From: CAWCHZ01 sp963795555
Lineage (GTDB): Bacteria > Actinomycetota > Thermoleophilia > Solirubrobacterales > Solirubrobacteraceae
Assembly (NCBI GenBank): GCA_963795555.1
Contig: CAWCHZ010000002.1
Coordinates: 744,001-808,000 of the forward strand
Length of the DNA: 64,000 nucleotides
Direction: 5' to 3'
Position 1 is the stretch's first letter; each line of letters opens with the position of its first letter. Positions 1-9,064 of the stretch are shown piece by piece. A program made the position numbers and the translations under genes. The notes under the pieces were generated by a model. It was not told the DNA's origin. It saw nothing but the letters and a program-made list of their open reading frames with translations, and ran no database searches.

Positions 1-1
1 C

Positions 2-487
2 CCCAGCAAGATCTACACCGCGGCGGTGGCCACGAGCTGTGGAACCTTTGCGATCCGCCTCGACGTACGCGACGCGCCGAGGACCGCGGCGTCGTTCGTC
101 GCGCTGGTGCGTCGCGGCTTCTACGACGGGCTGACCTTCCATCGGATCGTGCCCGACTTCGTGATCCAGGGCGGCGATCCGGCTGGCGACGGCAGCGGTG
201 GGCCGGGCTACACGGTCGTCGAGGCGCCACCACGCAACCTCGTCTACCGCCGCGGCGTGGTGGCGATGGCAAAGACCGCCAGCGACCCGGCCGGGGCGTC
301 CGGCAGCCAGTTCTTCGTCGTGACGGCCGCCAACGCCGGGCTGCCGCCCGAGTATGCGCTGCTCGGCACGATCAGCAGCGGGCTGGACGTGGTGGAGCGG
401 ATCGGCGCCCTGCAGGCCGATTCGACCACCGGCCAGCCCAACGCGCCGGTTGTCATAAACCGGATCAAGATCTCGATCTCCGCCTGA
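2..487 (+). CDS. Cyclophilin-type peptidyl-prolyl cis-trans isomerase, 5'-truncated by the window edge
   Basis: Catalyses cis-trans isomerisation of X-Pro bonds. The frame is open from base 2 and reads KIYTAAV before the first GTG at 26, the usual lead-in to the cyclophilin core, so the true start lies outside the window. The core shows FHRIVPDFVIQGGDP (the catalytic Arg region), then VAMAKT and GSQFFV, then the closing valine-rich strand. The visible part is a complete cyclophilin fold of about 155 residues with no membrane segment. Any signal peptide would be upstream and is not visible. The family call is firm; the cellular location is unknown. Confidence 0.93.
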   Translation, partial: PSKIYTAAVATSCGTFAIRLDVRDAPRTAASFVALVRRGFYDGLTFHRIVPDFVIQGGDPAGDGSGGPGYTVVEAPPRNLVYRRGVVAMAKTASDPAGASGSQFFVVTAANAGLPPEYALLGTISSGLDVVERIGALQADSTTGQPNAPVVINRIKISISA

Positions 488-497
488 GCGGGCGCGG

Positions 498-1100
498 CTA
501 CGCCGCAGCGGCACGCTTGGCGCGTGCCTGGCGGCGCCGGCCGAGCAACGCAAGGATCCCAAGCGCGACGACCACGACGGCCAGCCCCAGCAGGATCGCG
601 CCGGCGATCGAGACCCCGCCGAGCGGCAGCGCGACCAGCTCGACGACCCCAAAGCCCACGCCGAGCAGCACCACGATCGTGGCCAGCACGACGGCGATGC
701 CGCGCAGGCGGACGAGCAGGCTCGAGTCAGGCGGCGGCGCGAGCAGACCCATGAAGCGCAGCGCCAGCAGCTGACGGGTGCCGGGCGACTCCTGCCCCAG
801 TCGCTCCATCGCCTGCTTGAGGTCGGCGGGCCGGCGCTCGGCGAGCGCGAGCGATGCGTCGGCCATGCGCCGCAGCTGCATCCGCTCCTGCGGTCGCGCC
901 GCGGCGATCGCGCGCTGGAAGTGAGCGCGCGCGGTCTTGGCGTCGTAGCGCTCGGCGGCGCGTGCGCCGAGGATCGCCTGCGCGGCGGCGCGGAACTTGA
1001 CCTCCTGCTCGAGCTCCTCGTCGGAGCGTGCCTCCAGCCGCTGCATCGCGGCCAGCGCGCTCTTCTGCTCGATGCGGATCTGGCGCTGCTTGGGTGCCAT
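498..1100 (-). CDS. Hypothetical protein, helical N-terminal domain plus two C-terminal membrane segments
   Basis: The 200-residue protein has a charged, alanine-rich, probably alpha-helical first half with TPR-like spacing (about residues 20-110). Two strongly hydrophobic segments follow at about 130-152 and 158-185, then a basic tail, so the N-terminal part and the tail probably face the cytoplasm. No catalytic motif is visible and I do not recognise the family. It converges on the cyclophilin gene and lies 14 bp downstream of the MFS gene on the same strand, so the two may be cotranscribed. The ATG at 1100 is the only sensible start. Confidence 0.75.
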   Translation of the reverse strand: MAPKQRQIRIEQKSALAAMQRLEARSDEELEQEVKFRAAAQAILGARAAERYDAKTARAHFQRAIAAARPQERMQLRRMADASLALAERRPADLKQAMERLGQESPGTRQLLALRFMGLLAPPPDSSLLVRLRGIAVVLATIVVLLGVGFGVVELVALPLGGVSIAGAILLGLAVVVVALGILALLGRRRQARAKRAAAA

Positions 1101-1114
1101 CGGCGCTGCGCAGT

Positions 1115-2386
1115 CTACGGCGTCTCGGCGCCCAGGCGCTCGCCTCGCGGCCCCACCCGCGCGCCAGCGCCGGGGCGAGCATCGCTGCGCCTCGGCAGGG
1201 TGATGGCGAGCAGCAGGCCGAGGATCGGCAGCCCGGCGATCACATGCACGGTGGTGGGCAGGCCGTGCGCGTCGGCGATCAGGCCCAGCAGCGGCGTGCA
1301 GATGCCACCGAGGCCGATCGCCATGCCCATTGTGACGCCGGAGGCGATGCCGATCCGGTTGGGCAGCAGCTCCTGGCCGAGCACGACGGTGATCCCGAAC
1401 GTCGCGATCGTGGCGGCGCCGATGACGCCGATCAGCACCGTCGCCCAGCCCTGGTCGACGGCCGCGAAGCCGAGGATCAGCGGCGGCAGCAGCGCCATCG
1501 AGCCGAGCAGCACGGCGCGACGGCCGATGCGGTCGGCGAGCGGGCCGCCGATCAGCGTGCCCAGCGCGCCACCGAGCAGCATGACCGTCAGGGCGCCGTT
1601 GCCACCGGCCTTGGAGGTGTGGAGGACGCGGATGAAGTAGAGCGGCACGAACGTGATCAGGCCGAAGTAGACGATCGAGCGGCAGGCCACGAGCGCTGTC
1701 AGGCGGGCGAAGGGGCCCCAGGCATCGCGTCGCTCGGGCCGGCTGGGCCCGCTGCGGCGCGTGGGGTGGAAGCTGCCGAGATGCGGCAGCTCTGACGCCA
1801 GTACAACAGCCATCAGCGCGGTCGGGATGATCAGCACGAGCGTGCCGTGCAGGCCGAACGCGAGCACGGCTGGTGTGGTCAGCACGGGCCCGAGCGCAAA
1901 GCCGAGATTGCCACCGACCGAGAACAGGCTCATGGCGCTCGCCCGTCGCGGTCCCGAAACGTAGTTGGCCCAGCGCGAGGCCTCGGGGTGATAGGCGGCC
2001 ACGCCGACGCCGCTGAGCAGGATTGCCGCGAAGGTCAGCCCGTAGGAGCCGGCGACGCCGGCCAGCCCGATGCCGATCCCGCCGGTCAGCACGCCCGCTG
2101 GCATCAGCCAGGGCAGCGCGCCGCGATCGGAGTAGTAGCCGAACAGCGGTTGGATGACCGAGGAGCTGAGCGTCGCGGCCAGCACGAGCAGCGAGGCGGC
2201 GGCGTAGGAGAAGCCACGTTCGGCGATCAGGAACGGCAGCAGCGCGGGCAGCGCACCCTGGCAGGTGTCGGTCAGCATGTGGCCGGTCGACAACACCGCC
2301 ATCGCCCGCCTGTCGACGCGATCGGGCAGCCCCGAGCGCTCCAACGCCGGCGCAGCGTCGCGCTCCCCGTCCCGCCTACGGCCCAT
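1115..2386 (-). CDS. MFS transporter, fosmidomycin-resistance (Fsr)-like
   Basis: A 423-residue major facilitator with about 12 hydrophobic segments. The Fsr subgroup is suggested by GHMLTDTCQGALPALLPFL in the first helix, the GYYSDRG loop between helices 2 and 3, and VAAYHPEASRWA after helix 4; the His-Pro-Glu motif is a hallmark of Fsr proteins. The second half has the conserved ADRIGRR loop. Fsr proteins export fosmidomycin and related small molecules by proton antiport, but the substrate here is not known. The first ~25 residues are hydrophilic and could be shortened if a downstream start is used. Confidence 0.88.
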   Translation of the reverse strand: MGRRRDGERDAAPALERSGLPDRVDRRAMAVLSTGHMLTDTCQGALPALLPFLIAERGFSYAAASLLVLAATLSSSVIQPLFGYYSDRGALPWLMPAGVLTGGIGIGLAGVAGSYGLTFAAILLSGVGVAAYHPEASRWANYVSGPRRASAMSLFSVGGNLGFALGPVLTTPAVLAFGLHGTLVLIIPTALMAVVLASELPHLGSFHPTRRSGPSRPERRDAWGPFARLTALVACRSIVYFGLITFVPLYFIRVLHTSKAGGNGALTVMLLGGALGTLIGGPLADRIGRRAVLLGSMALLPPLILGFAAVDQGWATVLIGVIGAATIATFGITVVLGQELLPNRIGIASGVTMGMAIGLGGICTPLLGLIADAHGLPTTVHVIAGLPILGLLLAITLPRRSDARPGAGARVGPRGERLGAETP

Positions 2387-2441
2387 GCGCGGACCGTAGC
2401 AATGGCCGGAAGCTGCTCAGCCAGCTTCGGCGCTGGGCGAG

Positions 2442-2696
2442 TCAGGCGGCGCGGGTGATGCGCTGGCGCGCCGCGCCCGGGCGGCGAGGCCGGCGCAGAG
2501 CGCCGCTGCCCAGCACGACGCGGCGACGGGACACGATCACCTCGGCCAGTCGCTGGGGGTCGACGTAATAGTCCCCGCGGGTGATGTGGGACTGCAGCTC
2601 GGTCAATCGGTCCATGACTCGCAACGCCTCCTTGTACGGCTCATGCGTGGCGGCGTCGGGAGCGCGACGGCGACGCCTGATGGGTTCATGACGCAT
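2442..2696 (-). CDS. Small basic protein with FlgM-like C-terminal motif
   Basis: The start at 2696 is set by a near-perfect Shine-Dalgarno (AGGAGGT, five bases before the ATG) on the minus strand; a longer reading to 2726 lacks this. The 84-residue product is Arg-rich at both ends. Its centre, DRLTELQSHITRGDYYVDPQ followed by RLAEVIV, resembles the sigma-binding end of FlgM anti-sigma factors (pattern: short helix, G-x-Y-x-V-D-P, helix). No flagellar genes are visible nearby. It may be an FlgM-fold protein with another partner. The similarity is recalled, not computed. Confidence 0.55.
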   Translation of the reverse strand: MRHEPIRRRRRAPDAATHEPYKEALRVMDRLTELQSHITRGDYYVDPQRLAEVIVSRRRVVLGSGALRRPRRPGAARQRITRAA

Positions 2697-2788
2697 GTTG
2701 TACCTCCTGCATCGGCAGATACGCATGGGTTGATAACCCCAACCCCGGGTTGCCCTGGACTCGCGGGCTCACGCGCGACCCACGCCTG

Positions 2789-3649
2789 TTAGAGCACCGC
2801 TCTGGCGAGCAGCTCGACCTGGTCGGGACGCGTCGAGCAGGGAAACCAGATCAGCTCGTCGCAGCCGGCCGCCGCGTAGCGCTGGGCCGTGGCGCGCACC
2901 GAGCGCACATCGACGGCGACCGCGCTGGCGATCTGCGCGGCGCGCTCCCCCGCGAAGCCGTAGTAGTCCTGGATGTAGGCGTCGGCGAGCACGCGCGCCC
3001 CGTCGCCCAGCGCGAAGTAGGCCAGCGCCAGCAGGCGGGGCGCGCCCTCGCGGCCGGCCTGATCCCAGGCGTCGCGCACGCGCTGCGCGAACGGAGCGAA
3101 CTGAGCGGCTCCGCCCCCGCCGGAGATCCAGCCGTCGCCGTGGCGAACGACCCGCTCGATCGCGGCGTCGGCGCGCCCGCCGATCACCAGCGGCGGGCCG
3201 CTGGGGCGGATCGGCGGCGGCCCGATCGGCCCAGCATGGCCTCGTGGCTCGCCCGTCCAGATGCGTCGCAGCTCCTCGAGCTGGCCGTCGAAGCGCCGCC
3301 CACGATCGCCGAACGTCGCGCCGCTCGCCTGATAGTCATCCTCGCGGGCGCCGATCGCCAGCCCGAGGGTCAGCCGACCTTCCGACAGCCGATCGAGCGA
3401 GGCCGCCTGCTTGGCGAGCAGCGCCGTGTTGCGATAGGGGGCGATCAGAATCGCCGTCGTCAGCCCGATGCGCTCGGTGACCGCCGCGGCGGCAGCAAGC
3501 GCCGTGAGCGGCTCGAGGTTGGGGTAGACGAGCCGGTCGACGGCTCCGAGCGTCGAGAAGCCCGCGCGCTCGGCGCGCCGCGCCCACTCCAGCAGTCGCG
3601 CGGCCGTGATCCCTGGAACGGCGGCCGGCAGTCCGAGTCCGATCTCCAT
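2789..3649 (-). CDS. Luciferase-like (LLM class) flavin/F420-dependent oxidoreductase
   Basis: The 286-residue protein has the bacterial luciferase-like TIM-barrel pattern: MEIGLGLPAAVPG at the first strand, AAVTERIGLTTAILIAPYRN, LDRLSEGRLTLGLAIGAREDD, then PPLVIGGRADAAIERVVRHGDGWI. These segments are typical of actinobacterial F420-dependent members, so F420 is a more likely cofactor than FMN, but this cannot be settled from sequence. Soluble, with no signal peptide. Divergent from the acyl-CoA dehydrogenase with 69 bp between starts. The substrate is unknown. Confidence 0.88.
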   Translation of the reverse strand: MEIGLGLPAAVPGITAARLLEWARRAERAGFSTLGAVDRLVYPNLEPLTALAAAAAVTERIGLTTAILIAPYRNTALLAKQAASLDRLSEGRLTLGLAIGAREDDYQASGATFGDRGRRFDGQLEELRRIWTGEPRGHAGPIGPPPIRPSGPPLVIGGRADAAIERVVRHGDGWISGGGGAAQFAPFAQRVRDAWDQAGREGAPRLLALAYFALGDGARVLADAYIQDYYGFAGERAAQIASAVAVDVRSVRATAQRYAAAGCDELIWFPCSTRPDQVELLARAVL

Positions 3650-3718
3650 GAACGTCTCCTTACCCGATGGGCGACGAGCATCTCTTGAGCCTGCGTGGGA
3701 TGGGATTATTGAGCGGCG

Positions 3719-4996
3719 ATGGAAGCCAGTGCCGTCCCAAGCGCGCCACTCGCCGCCATCGGGTCGGTTGGCTCAGCCGGCGCGCCACCGTTCTCGCTCG
3801 ACCTCTCTCCCGAGCAGCAAGACGTACGCGACTGGGTGCATGGGTTCGCCGAGTGCGTCGTGCGCCCGGCGGCGACGGAATGGGACGAGCGCGAGGAGAC
3901 CCCTTGGCCGGTCATCCAGGAAGCGGCCAAGATCGGCCTCTACACGTTCGAAGGCATCGCCCAGCTGTGGGCGGACCCATCGGGCCTGATGCTGCCGATC
4001 GTCAACGAGGAGCTGTTCTGGGGTGACGCCGGGATCGCCATGTCGATCATGGGCACGACGCTCGCCGTGGCGGGCATCTATGGGTCGGGCACAGCGGAGC
4101 AGATGGCGGAGTGGATACCACGCTGCTTCGGCACCCCGCAGAAGCCCGGCGTCGGAGCGTTCTGCGTGTCCGAGCCCGACGCCGGGTCCGACGTCTCCTC
4201 GCTGCGCACGCGCGCGGTGCACGATGCCCGCGACGACAGCTGGGTCATCAACGGCCAGAAGGCGTGGGCGACCAACGGCGGCATCGCCGACGTTCACGTC
4301 GTGGTCGCCTCGGTGGATCCCACCCTGGGCGCGCGCGGCCAGGCGGCGTTCGTGGTGCCGGCGGGCACGCCGCGATTGCAGATGGGCCCCAAGCTGCGCA
4401 AGCATGGCCTGCGCGCGTCGCACACCGCCGACGTCTTCCTCGACGACTGCCGGGTGCCGGGCTCCTGCCTGCTCGGTGGACGCGAGCAGCTCGAGGAGCG
4501 CCTCGCGCGCGCCCGCGAGGGTCGCTCGGCGCGCGGACAGGCCGCGCTGCGGACGTTCGAGCTGACACGCCCGACCGTCGGGGCCCAGGCGATCGGAATC
4601 GCCCGCGCCGCCTACGACTTCGCGCTCCACTACGCCAAGGAGCGGCGGCAGTTTGGCCGCGCGATCATCGAGAACCAGGCGATCGCGTTCGCGCTGGCCG
4701 ACATGAAGACCGAGATCGACGCCGCCCGCCTGCTCGTCTGGCGCGCCGCCTGGATGGGCCGCAGCGGCAAGCCCTTCGACGCCGCCGAAGGGTCGATGAG
4801 CAAGCTCAAGGCTGGCGAGGTCGCGGTCTGGGTCACCGAGCGCGCGATCCAGATCCTCGGCGGCAACGGCTACACGCGCGAATACCCCGTCGAGCGGATG
4901 CACCGCGATGCCAAGGTCTACACGATCTTCGAGGGCACCTCGGAGATCCAGCGTCTGGTGATCGCGCGAGCGATCTCCGGCGTCCAGATCCGCTGA
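3719..4996 (+). CDS. Acyl-CoA dehydrogenase
   Basis: A full-length 425-residue flavoenzyme that oxidises acyl-CoA at the alpha-beta bond. Visible motifs are CVSEPDAGSDVSSLRT (FAD/substrate loop), GQKAWATNGG, the RRQFGRAI segment, ILGGNGYTREYPVERMHRDA and the terminal IFEGTSEIQ; E405 is at the catalytic-base position. It is followed after one base by the TMEM175-family gene, so the two are probably cotranscribed. The acyl chain specificity cannot be read. The first ~25 residues are low-complexity and the start could be slightly downstream. Confidence 0.93.
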   Translation: MEASAVPSAPLAAIGSVGSAGAPPFSLDLSPEQQDVRDWVHGFAECVVRPAATEWDEREETPWPVIQEAAKIGLYTFEGIAQLWADPSGLMLPIVNEELFWGDAGIAMSIMGTTLAVAGIYGSGTAEQMAEWIPRCFGTPQKPGVGAFCVSEPDAGSDVSSLRTRAVHDARDDSWVINGQKAWATNGGIADVHVVVASVDPTLGARGQAAFVVPAGTPRLQMGPKLRKHGLRASHTADVFLDDCRVPGSCLLGGREQLEERLARAREGRSARGQAALRTFELTRPTVGAQAIGIARAAYDFALHYAKERRQFGRAIIENQAIAFALADMKTEIDAARLLVWRAAWMGRSGKPFDAAEGSMSKLKAGEVAVWVTERAIQILGGNGYTREYPVERMHRDAKVYTIFEGTSEIQRLVIARAISGVQIR

Positions 4997-4997
4997 G

Positions 4998-5687
4998 GTG
5001 CCGGGGTCCGAGCACACGGGGGCGGAGGAGATCGCGCCGTCGGCGGGGCAAACCCCGCCGTCGGCCGGGGTCCCCGGCGCCCAGCAATCGGTGGCGACCA
5101 GTCGCCTCGAGGCCTTCAGCGACGGCGTCTTCGCGATCGCGATCACGCTGCTGATCCTCGACCTGCAGGTGCCCAGCGTCCACGGTGGCCTGGCGCATGC
5201 GCTGGCGCACGAGTGGCCCGAGTACGCCAGCTTCGTCACCAGCTTCGCGGTGGTGGGGATCATCTGGACCAACCACCACGCCGCCTTCGAGCACATCGCG
5301 CGCGTCAACCGACCGCTGCTCTTCCTCAACCTGGCGCTGCTGATGACGGTCGCGATAATCCCGTTCCCAACCGCGCTGCTGGCCCACTACCTGGCGGCCG
5401 GACACGACGAGCACGTCGCAGCCGCCGTGTACAGCGGGTCGATGACGGCGATGGGCCTCGCGTTCGGCGCGCTCTGGACCTACGTGATGCGCTCGGGGTT
5501 GCTGATGAGCCCATTGAGCGAGCGCGAGCTGACCGCGCTCCAGCGCTCGTTCGTGATCGGCGGCCCGCTCTACGCCGTCTCGATCGGGGTCGCCTTCGTG
5601 AGCGCGCCGGCGTGCCTGGCGATGTACGCGGCGATCGCCGTCTACTACGCGGTGCCAGGCTGGGGCGCGCTGCCGCACGTCGACTAG
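4998..5687 (+). CDS. TMEM175 (DUF1211)-family membrane protein, putative potassium channel
   Basis: After a 30-residue Pro/Gly-rich leader, the motif RLEAFSDGVFAIAITLLILD begins the first membrane helix. This FSDG signature defines the TMEM175 family, whose characterised bacterial members are potassium-leak channels working as tetramers. Further hydrophobic segments give about six membrane passes in 229 residues. The GTG start sits just after the stop of the acyl-CoA dehydrogenase. Channel function is inferred from the family only. Confidence 0.85.
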   Translation: MPGSEHTGAEEIAPSAGQTPPSAGVPGAQQSVATSRLEAFSDGVFAIAITLLILDLQVPSVHGGLAHALAHEWPEYASFVTSFAVVGIIWTNHHAAFEHIARVNRPLLFLNLALLMTVAIIPFPTALLAHYLAAGHDEHVAAAVYSGSMTAMGLAFGALWTYVMRSGLLMSPLSERELTALQRSFVIGGPLYAVSIGVAFVSAPACLAMYAAIAVYYAVPGWGALPHVD

Positions 5688-5716
5688 CTCGGCCACAACG
5701 CGGGAACCCGTCGAGG

Positions 5717-7324
5717 TCAGCTTGTCGATACGGCGTGAGAGCGCGCCGCGTCGGGCGGCGCACCCACGAGCGAGCCGCCGGCGCATTCGCGCGCCCGTAC
5801 GACGCGGCGTGGGTTGCGGATCGCGACCGCGGCGATCGCCCCGCCCGCCGCCACCAACGCGGCGGCCGCGCCGATGCCCAGCCTGAAGGCGACGACCGAG
5901 GCGCCATCGCTGGCGCGCAGCAGCGCGCCACGCTCGCCCGCCGCGAGGTCTGCTGGCGTCGGCGCGCCCAACGTCAGCCGCTTGGCCTCCACGACCGCGC
6001 TGCGCCCGGCCGCGCTGAGCGGCCGACCGGCGAGCCGGCTGTCGAGCGAGGCCGCGAACTGCGCCGCCACGAGAGCGCCGAGCGCTGCGGTGCCGACCAG
6101 CCCGGCGGTCCGCGCGATCGCGTTGTTGACCGCCGACGCAATCCCCGCCTGGCGCCGCTCGACGCCCGCCAGCACGGCCGCCGTGAGTGGCGCGACCGTC
6201 ATCGACAACCCCAGCGAGAACAGCGCCAGGCCGGGCAGGACGTCCGTCCAGTAGTCGACCGGCACGCCGGCCGCCAATGCGAGCAGCGCCAGCCCGGCGG
6301 CCGAGACCAGCGGCCCGAGCCCCATCAAGGCGCGCGGACCGTGCCTGTCGGCCAGCGCTCCGAAGCCCCGCGAGAGCAGGAACATCACAACCGCCACCGG
6401 CAGCATCGCGAGGCCGGCATGGAGTGGGGAATAGCGACCAACCTGCTGCAGGTAGAGCGTCAGGAAGAAGAGCATCGCCGACAGCCCCGCGTACATCATC
6501 AGCGTCTGGGCGTTGCCGATCGCGAAGTTGCGCCGCGCGAAGAGACCAAGTGGCAGCATCGGCGCGCGTGACCGGCGCTCCTGTAAGAGGAACAGCACGC
6601 CGAGGGCGAGCCCCACCAGCAGCGGCGCCAGCACCGCCGGAGAGCGCCAGCCCAGGCGCGGCTGCTCGATCAGCGCAAACACCGGCCCCGCCAAGGTCAG
6701 CACCGCCAGCGCGGCGCCGCCGAGATCGAGCCGGGTCCCAGCGGCGTCGGGACGCCGCCCAGGCACGGCGACCAGGATCAACAGCTCGCAGGCGACGACG
6801 AAGGGCAGGTTGATGAGGAAGATCCAGCGCCAGGACGCCAGTGCGAGCAGCTCGCCGCCGACGAGCGGGCCGATCACGCCGGCGATGCCGCCCCATGCCG
6901 TCCACGACCCGATCGCTGGGCCGCGCTCCCGCTCAGGGAACGTCGCGACGATGACCGCGAGCGCGCTGGGCGTCAGCAGCGCGCCCGCCACGCCCTGCAG
7001 CGCGCGCGCGGCGATCAGCGCACCGATTGACGGCGCCACGGCACAGAGCAGCGAGGCGAGCCCGAATCCCCCGACACCAAGCGCGAACACGCGCCGCTCG
7101 CCGAAGATGTCTCCGAGCGAGCCGCCGAGCAGGATCAGCGACCCGAGCGTCAGCAGGTAGCCGTTGACGATCCACTGCTGGGCGGCCAGCCCACCACCGA
7201 GATCGCGCTGGATCGTCGGCAGCGCGACGTTGACGGCGGTGGCGTCGAGCAACGCGATGCCGGAGCCGAGGATGCATGCGGCAAGGGTCAGTCGCTTGGC
7301 GACGAATCGGTCGGCGCGGCTCAT
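5717..7324 (-). CDS. MFS drug exporter, DHA2 (EmrB/QacA) family, 14 membrane segments
   Basis: The family is shown by GIALLDATAVNVALPTIQRD in helix 1, the WIVNGYLLT segment, LGGSLGDIFGERRVF between helices 2 and 3, and the GVAGALLTPSALA antiporter motif. About 14 hydrophobic stretches over some 535 residues fit the 14-helix DHA2 group, which exports drugs or lipophilic molecules using protons. I placed the start at ATG 7324 (MSRADRFVAKRL) rather than 7399, because the longer form would overlap the divergent gene at 7341. It converges on the TMEM175 gene with 29 bp between. Confidence 0.88.
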   Translation of the reverse strand: MSRADRFVAKRLTLAACILGSGIALLDATAVNVALPTIQRDLGGGLAAQQWIVNGYLLTLGSLILLGGSLGDIFGERRVFALGVGGFGLASLLCAVAPSIGALIAARALQGVAGALLTPSALAVIVATFPERERGPAIGSWTAWGGIAGVIGPLVGGELLALASWRWIFLINLPFVVACELLILVAVPGRRPDAAGTRLDLGGAALAVLTLAGPVFALIEQPRLGWRSPAVLAPLLVGLALGVLFLLQERRSRAPMLPLGLFARRNFAIGNAQTLMMYAGLSAMLFFLTLYLQQVGRYSPLHAGLAMLPVAVVMFLLSRGFGALADRHGPRALMGLGPLVSAAGLALLALAAGVPVDYWTDVLPGLALFSLGLSMTVAPLTAAVLAGVERRQAGIASAVNNAIARTAGLVGTAALGALVAAQFAASLDSRLAGRPLSAAGRSAVVEAKRLTLGAPTPADLAAGERGALLRASDGASVVAFRLGIGAAAALVAAGGAIAAVAIRNPRRVVRARECAGGSLVGAPPDAARSHAVSTS

Positions 7325-7340
7325 GCGCGAGAATGATCGA

Positions 7341-7799
7341 ATGCCGGAGTCAGGCGAGATCCGCGTCGAGGTCGAGCGCGTCATCGGCCGGTCGGCCACG
7401 GACGTCTTGGCACTGCTGCGCGATTATCGCCAGACACGGCCGCGGATCCTCAGCGAGCACTTCCAGGACTATGCCGTGCAGAGCGGTGGGGAGGGGTCGG
7501 GGACCGTCGTCGGCTACGTGCTGCGCGCCGGGCGCCGGGAGCGCCGCTACCGCATGGCGGTCGACGAGCCCGATCCCGGACGCGTGCTGCGCGAGCGCGA
7601 CGAGCACTCGACCCTGGTGGTCACCTGGACGACGATCAGCGAGTCCGGTGGAGAGCGCGCGACCGTGAACGTGGTCGTCAGCTGGGAGGGGGCGAGCGGA
7701 GTCGGCGGATTCTTCGAGCGGCGCTTCGCGCCGGCCGCCGTGCGCAGCATCTACGAGCGCGTGCTGGCCAACCTCGGCGCCGTCGCCGAGCGGCGCTGA
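7341..7799 (+). CDS. SRPBCC-family (polyketide cyclase/START-like) protein
   Basis: The 152-residue product begins EIRVEVERVIGRSATDVLAL, continues through an amphipathic helix, and ends with FFERRFAPAAVRSIYERVLA, the long C-terminal helix of the START/Bet v1-like helix-grip fold. Such proteins bind small hydrophobic ligands or lipids. The start ATG 7341 is 16 bp from the divergent exporter start, so both probably share a regulatory region. No catalytic residues can be assigned. Confidence 0.72.
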   Translation: MPESGEIRVEVERVIGRSATDVLALLRDYRQTRPRILSEHFQDYAVQSGGEGSGTVVGYVLRAGRRERRYRMAVDEPDPGRVLRERDEHSTLVVTWTTISESGGERATVNVVVSWEGASGVGGFFERRFAPAAVRSIYERVLANLGAVAERR

Positions 7800-7806
7800 G
7801 CCCAGC

Positions 7807-9048
7807 TCAGCGGGCATCGCAATCGATCAGCGGGCGCTCGCTCGGCGCGAGGTCGTTCGGCGCGCGTCCACTCGCGCGGTCGCTCGACATCCGCGCCAGC
7901 TCGACGACGAGCTCGGCGGCCTGTGGCAGCGCGGCGCAGTCCAGCGGCGGGCGGCGTCCGCTGGCCAGCGCGCGGGCGATCGCCGAGCGCAGGGCCTGAG
8001 GCGTGCGCGCCCACTGCGCCACGCCGAGGCGCTCGAGCGTCTCGGCGTGGGGGCGAGCATGCGCGATCAGCGGCCCGTAGTTGATCAGGGGGCAGCCGGT
8101 CACCCGCGCCTCGAGCGCGGTCGTTCCGCCGGTCGTGTGCACGAGCACGTCGGTGGCGGCCAGCAGTTCCGCCATGCGCTCGGTGAAGCCGAGCACACGT
8201 ACGCGTGGCTCGACGGCGAAGCGGGCGCGCAATGACGCTGCCAGCCGCTCGTTGCGGCCGGTGAGCACCACGACGGTCAAACCGGCGAGCCGCAGCGCGG
8301 CGTCGTCGGCATCGGCGAGCCGCAGCGCGGCGTCGGCCGCACCACCGAGATCACCGACGCCCCAGCCACCACCCGACACCAGGACGATCGCGTCACCGGC
8401 CGGTAGCTCGAGCGCACGCCGGGCCACAGCGCGGTCGGGGGGCTGGAGGAAGGCGTCGGCCACGAGCGGCACGACCGCTCGCGCGCGACCTGGTCCCGCG
8501 ATCGCATCCACCTCCGCGAGCGACTCCGCCCACGACAGCAGGTGCAGGTCGATGCCGGGATGGGCCCAGTAGTGCAGCCCCGCGGGGTCGGAGATCGATG
8601 AGCAGACCGGCACCGCAAGACGCCCGCGCCGGCGCAGCTCGCCGAGCACCGCGCTGAACAGAGGGTACTCGGCCACGACGACGTCGGCACGGCTCGCGGC
8701 GATCGTCCGCGCCAGGGCGTGGCCACCGAGCGCCGTGAGTGCAAGCTGACCAGCTCGGCGCGCCGGCGCCAGCTCGAAGAAGAGGCGATAGGCGAGCTCA
8801 TAGCTCCAGCCGATTCGCTCGACGTGGACGTGGAAGCCGCGCTCCATGAAGGCGCCGAAGCGCTCACCCAGCACGCCGAGGTCCTCGCGCACGATGACCT
8901 CGGCGACGTCGGGCCGGGCATGCAGGTCGCGCGCCAGGCGCGCGGCGACCGTGACGTGGCCCTCGCCGATCGCGGCGCAGACGATCAGCACGCGCACGCC
9001 GGGCAGCGCGCCCAACGCACGCGGCGTCGCCCGGTCAGCGAATGCCAT
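7807..9048 (-). CDS. Glycosyltransferase, GT28/MGDG-synthase-like
   Basis: A GT-B fold protein of 413 residues. The N-terminal half begins VLIVCAAIGEGHVTVAARLA, the GxGH loop of UDP-sugar transferases acting on lipids. The C-terminal half has VLVSGGGWGVGDLGG and DVLVHTTGGTTALEA, the nucleotide-sugar binding region. MGDG synthases, processive diacylglycerol glycosyltransferases and MurG share this layout, so a membrane-lipid acceptor is likely. Start 9048 follows an AGGGGG stretch; a longer start at 9093 would overlap the LapA-like gene. An internal 21-bp direct repeat (about 8284-8332) encodes two copies of the AALRLA segment. Confidence 0.82.
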   Translation of the reverse strand: MAFADRATPRALGALPGVRVLIVCAAIGEGHVTVAARLARDLHARPDVAEVIVREDLGVLGERFGAFMERGFHVHVERIGWSYELAYRLFFELAPARRAGQLALTALGGHALARTIAASRADVVVAEYPLFSAVLGELRRRGRLAVPVCSSISDPAGLHYWAHPGIDLHLLSWAESLAEVDAIAGPGRARAVVPLVADAFLQPPDRAVARRALELPAGDAIVLVSGGGWGVGDLGGAADAALRLADADDAALRLAGLTVVVLTGRNERLAASLRARFAVEPRVRVLGFTERMAELLAATDVLVHTTGGTTALEARVTGCPLINYGPLIAHARPHAETLERLGVAQWARTPQALRSAIARALASGRRPPLDCAALPQAAELVVELARMSSDRASGRAPNDLAPSERPLIDCDAR

Positions 9049-9064
9049 CCCCCTGCTCGACGCT

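Noticed and set aside
4833..6905. A 690-codon minus-strand frame across the TMEM175 and DHA2 genes
   Set aside because: The true frames of both genes carry clear family motifs; this one does not.
8284..8332. 21-bp direct repeat inside the glycosyltransferase gene
   Set aside because: It is in frame and encodes a plausible short helical repeat, so it was not counted among boundary duplications.
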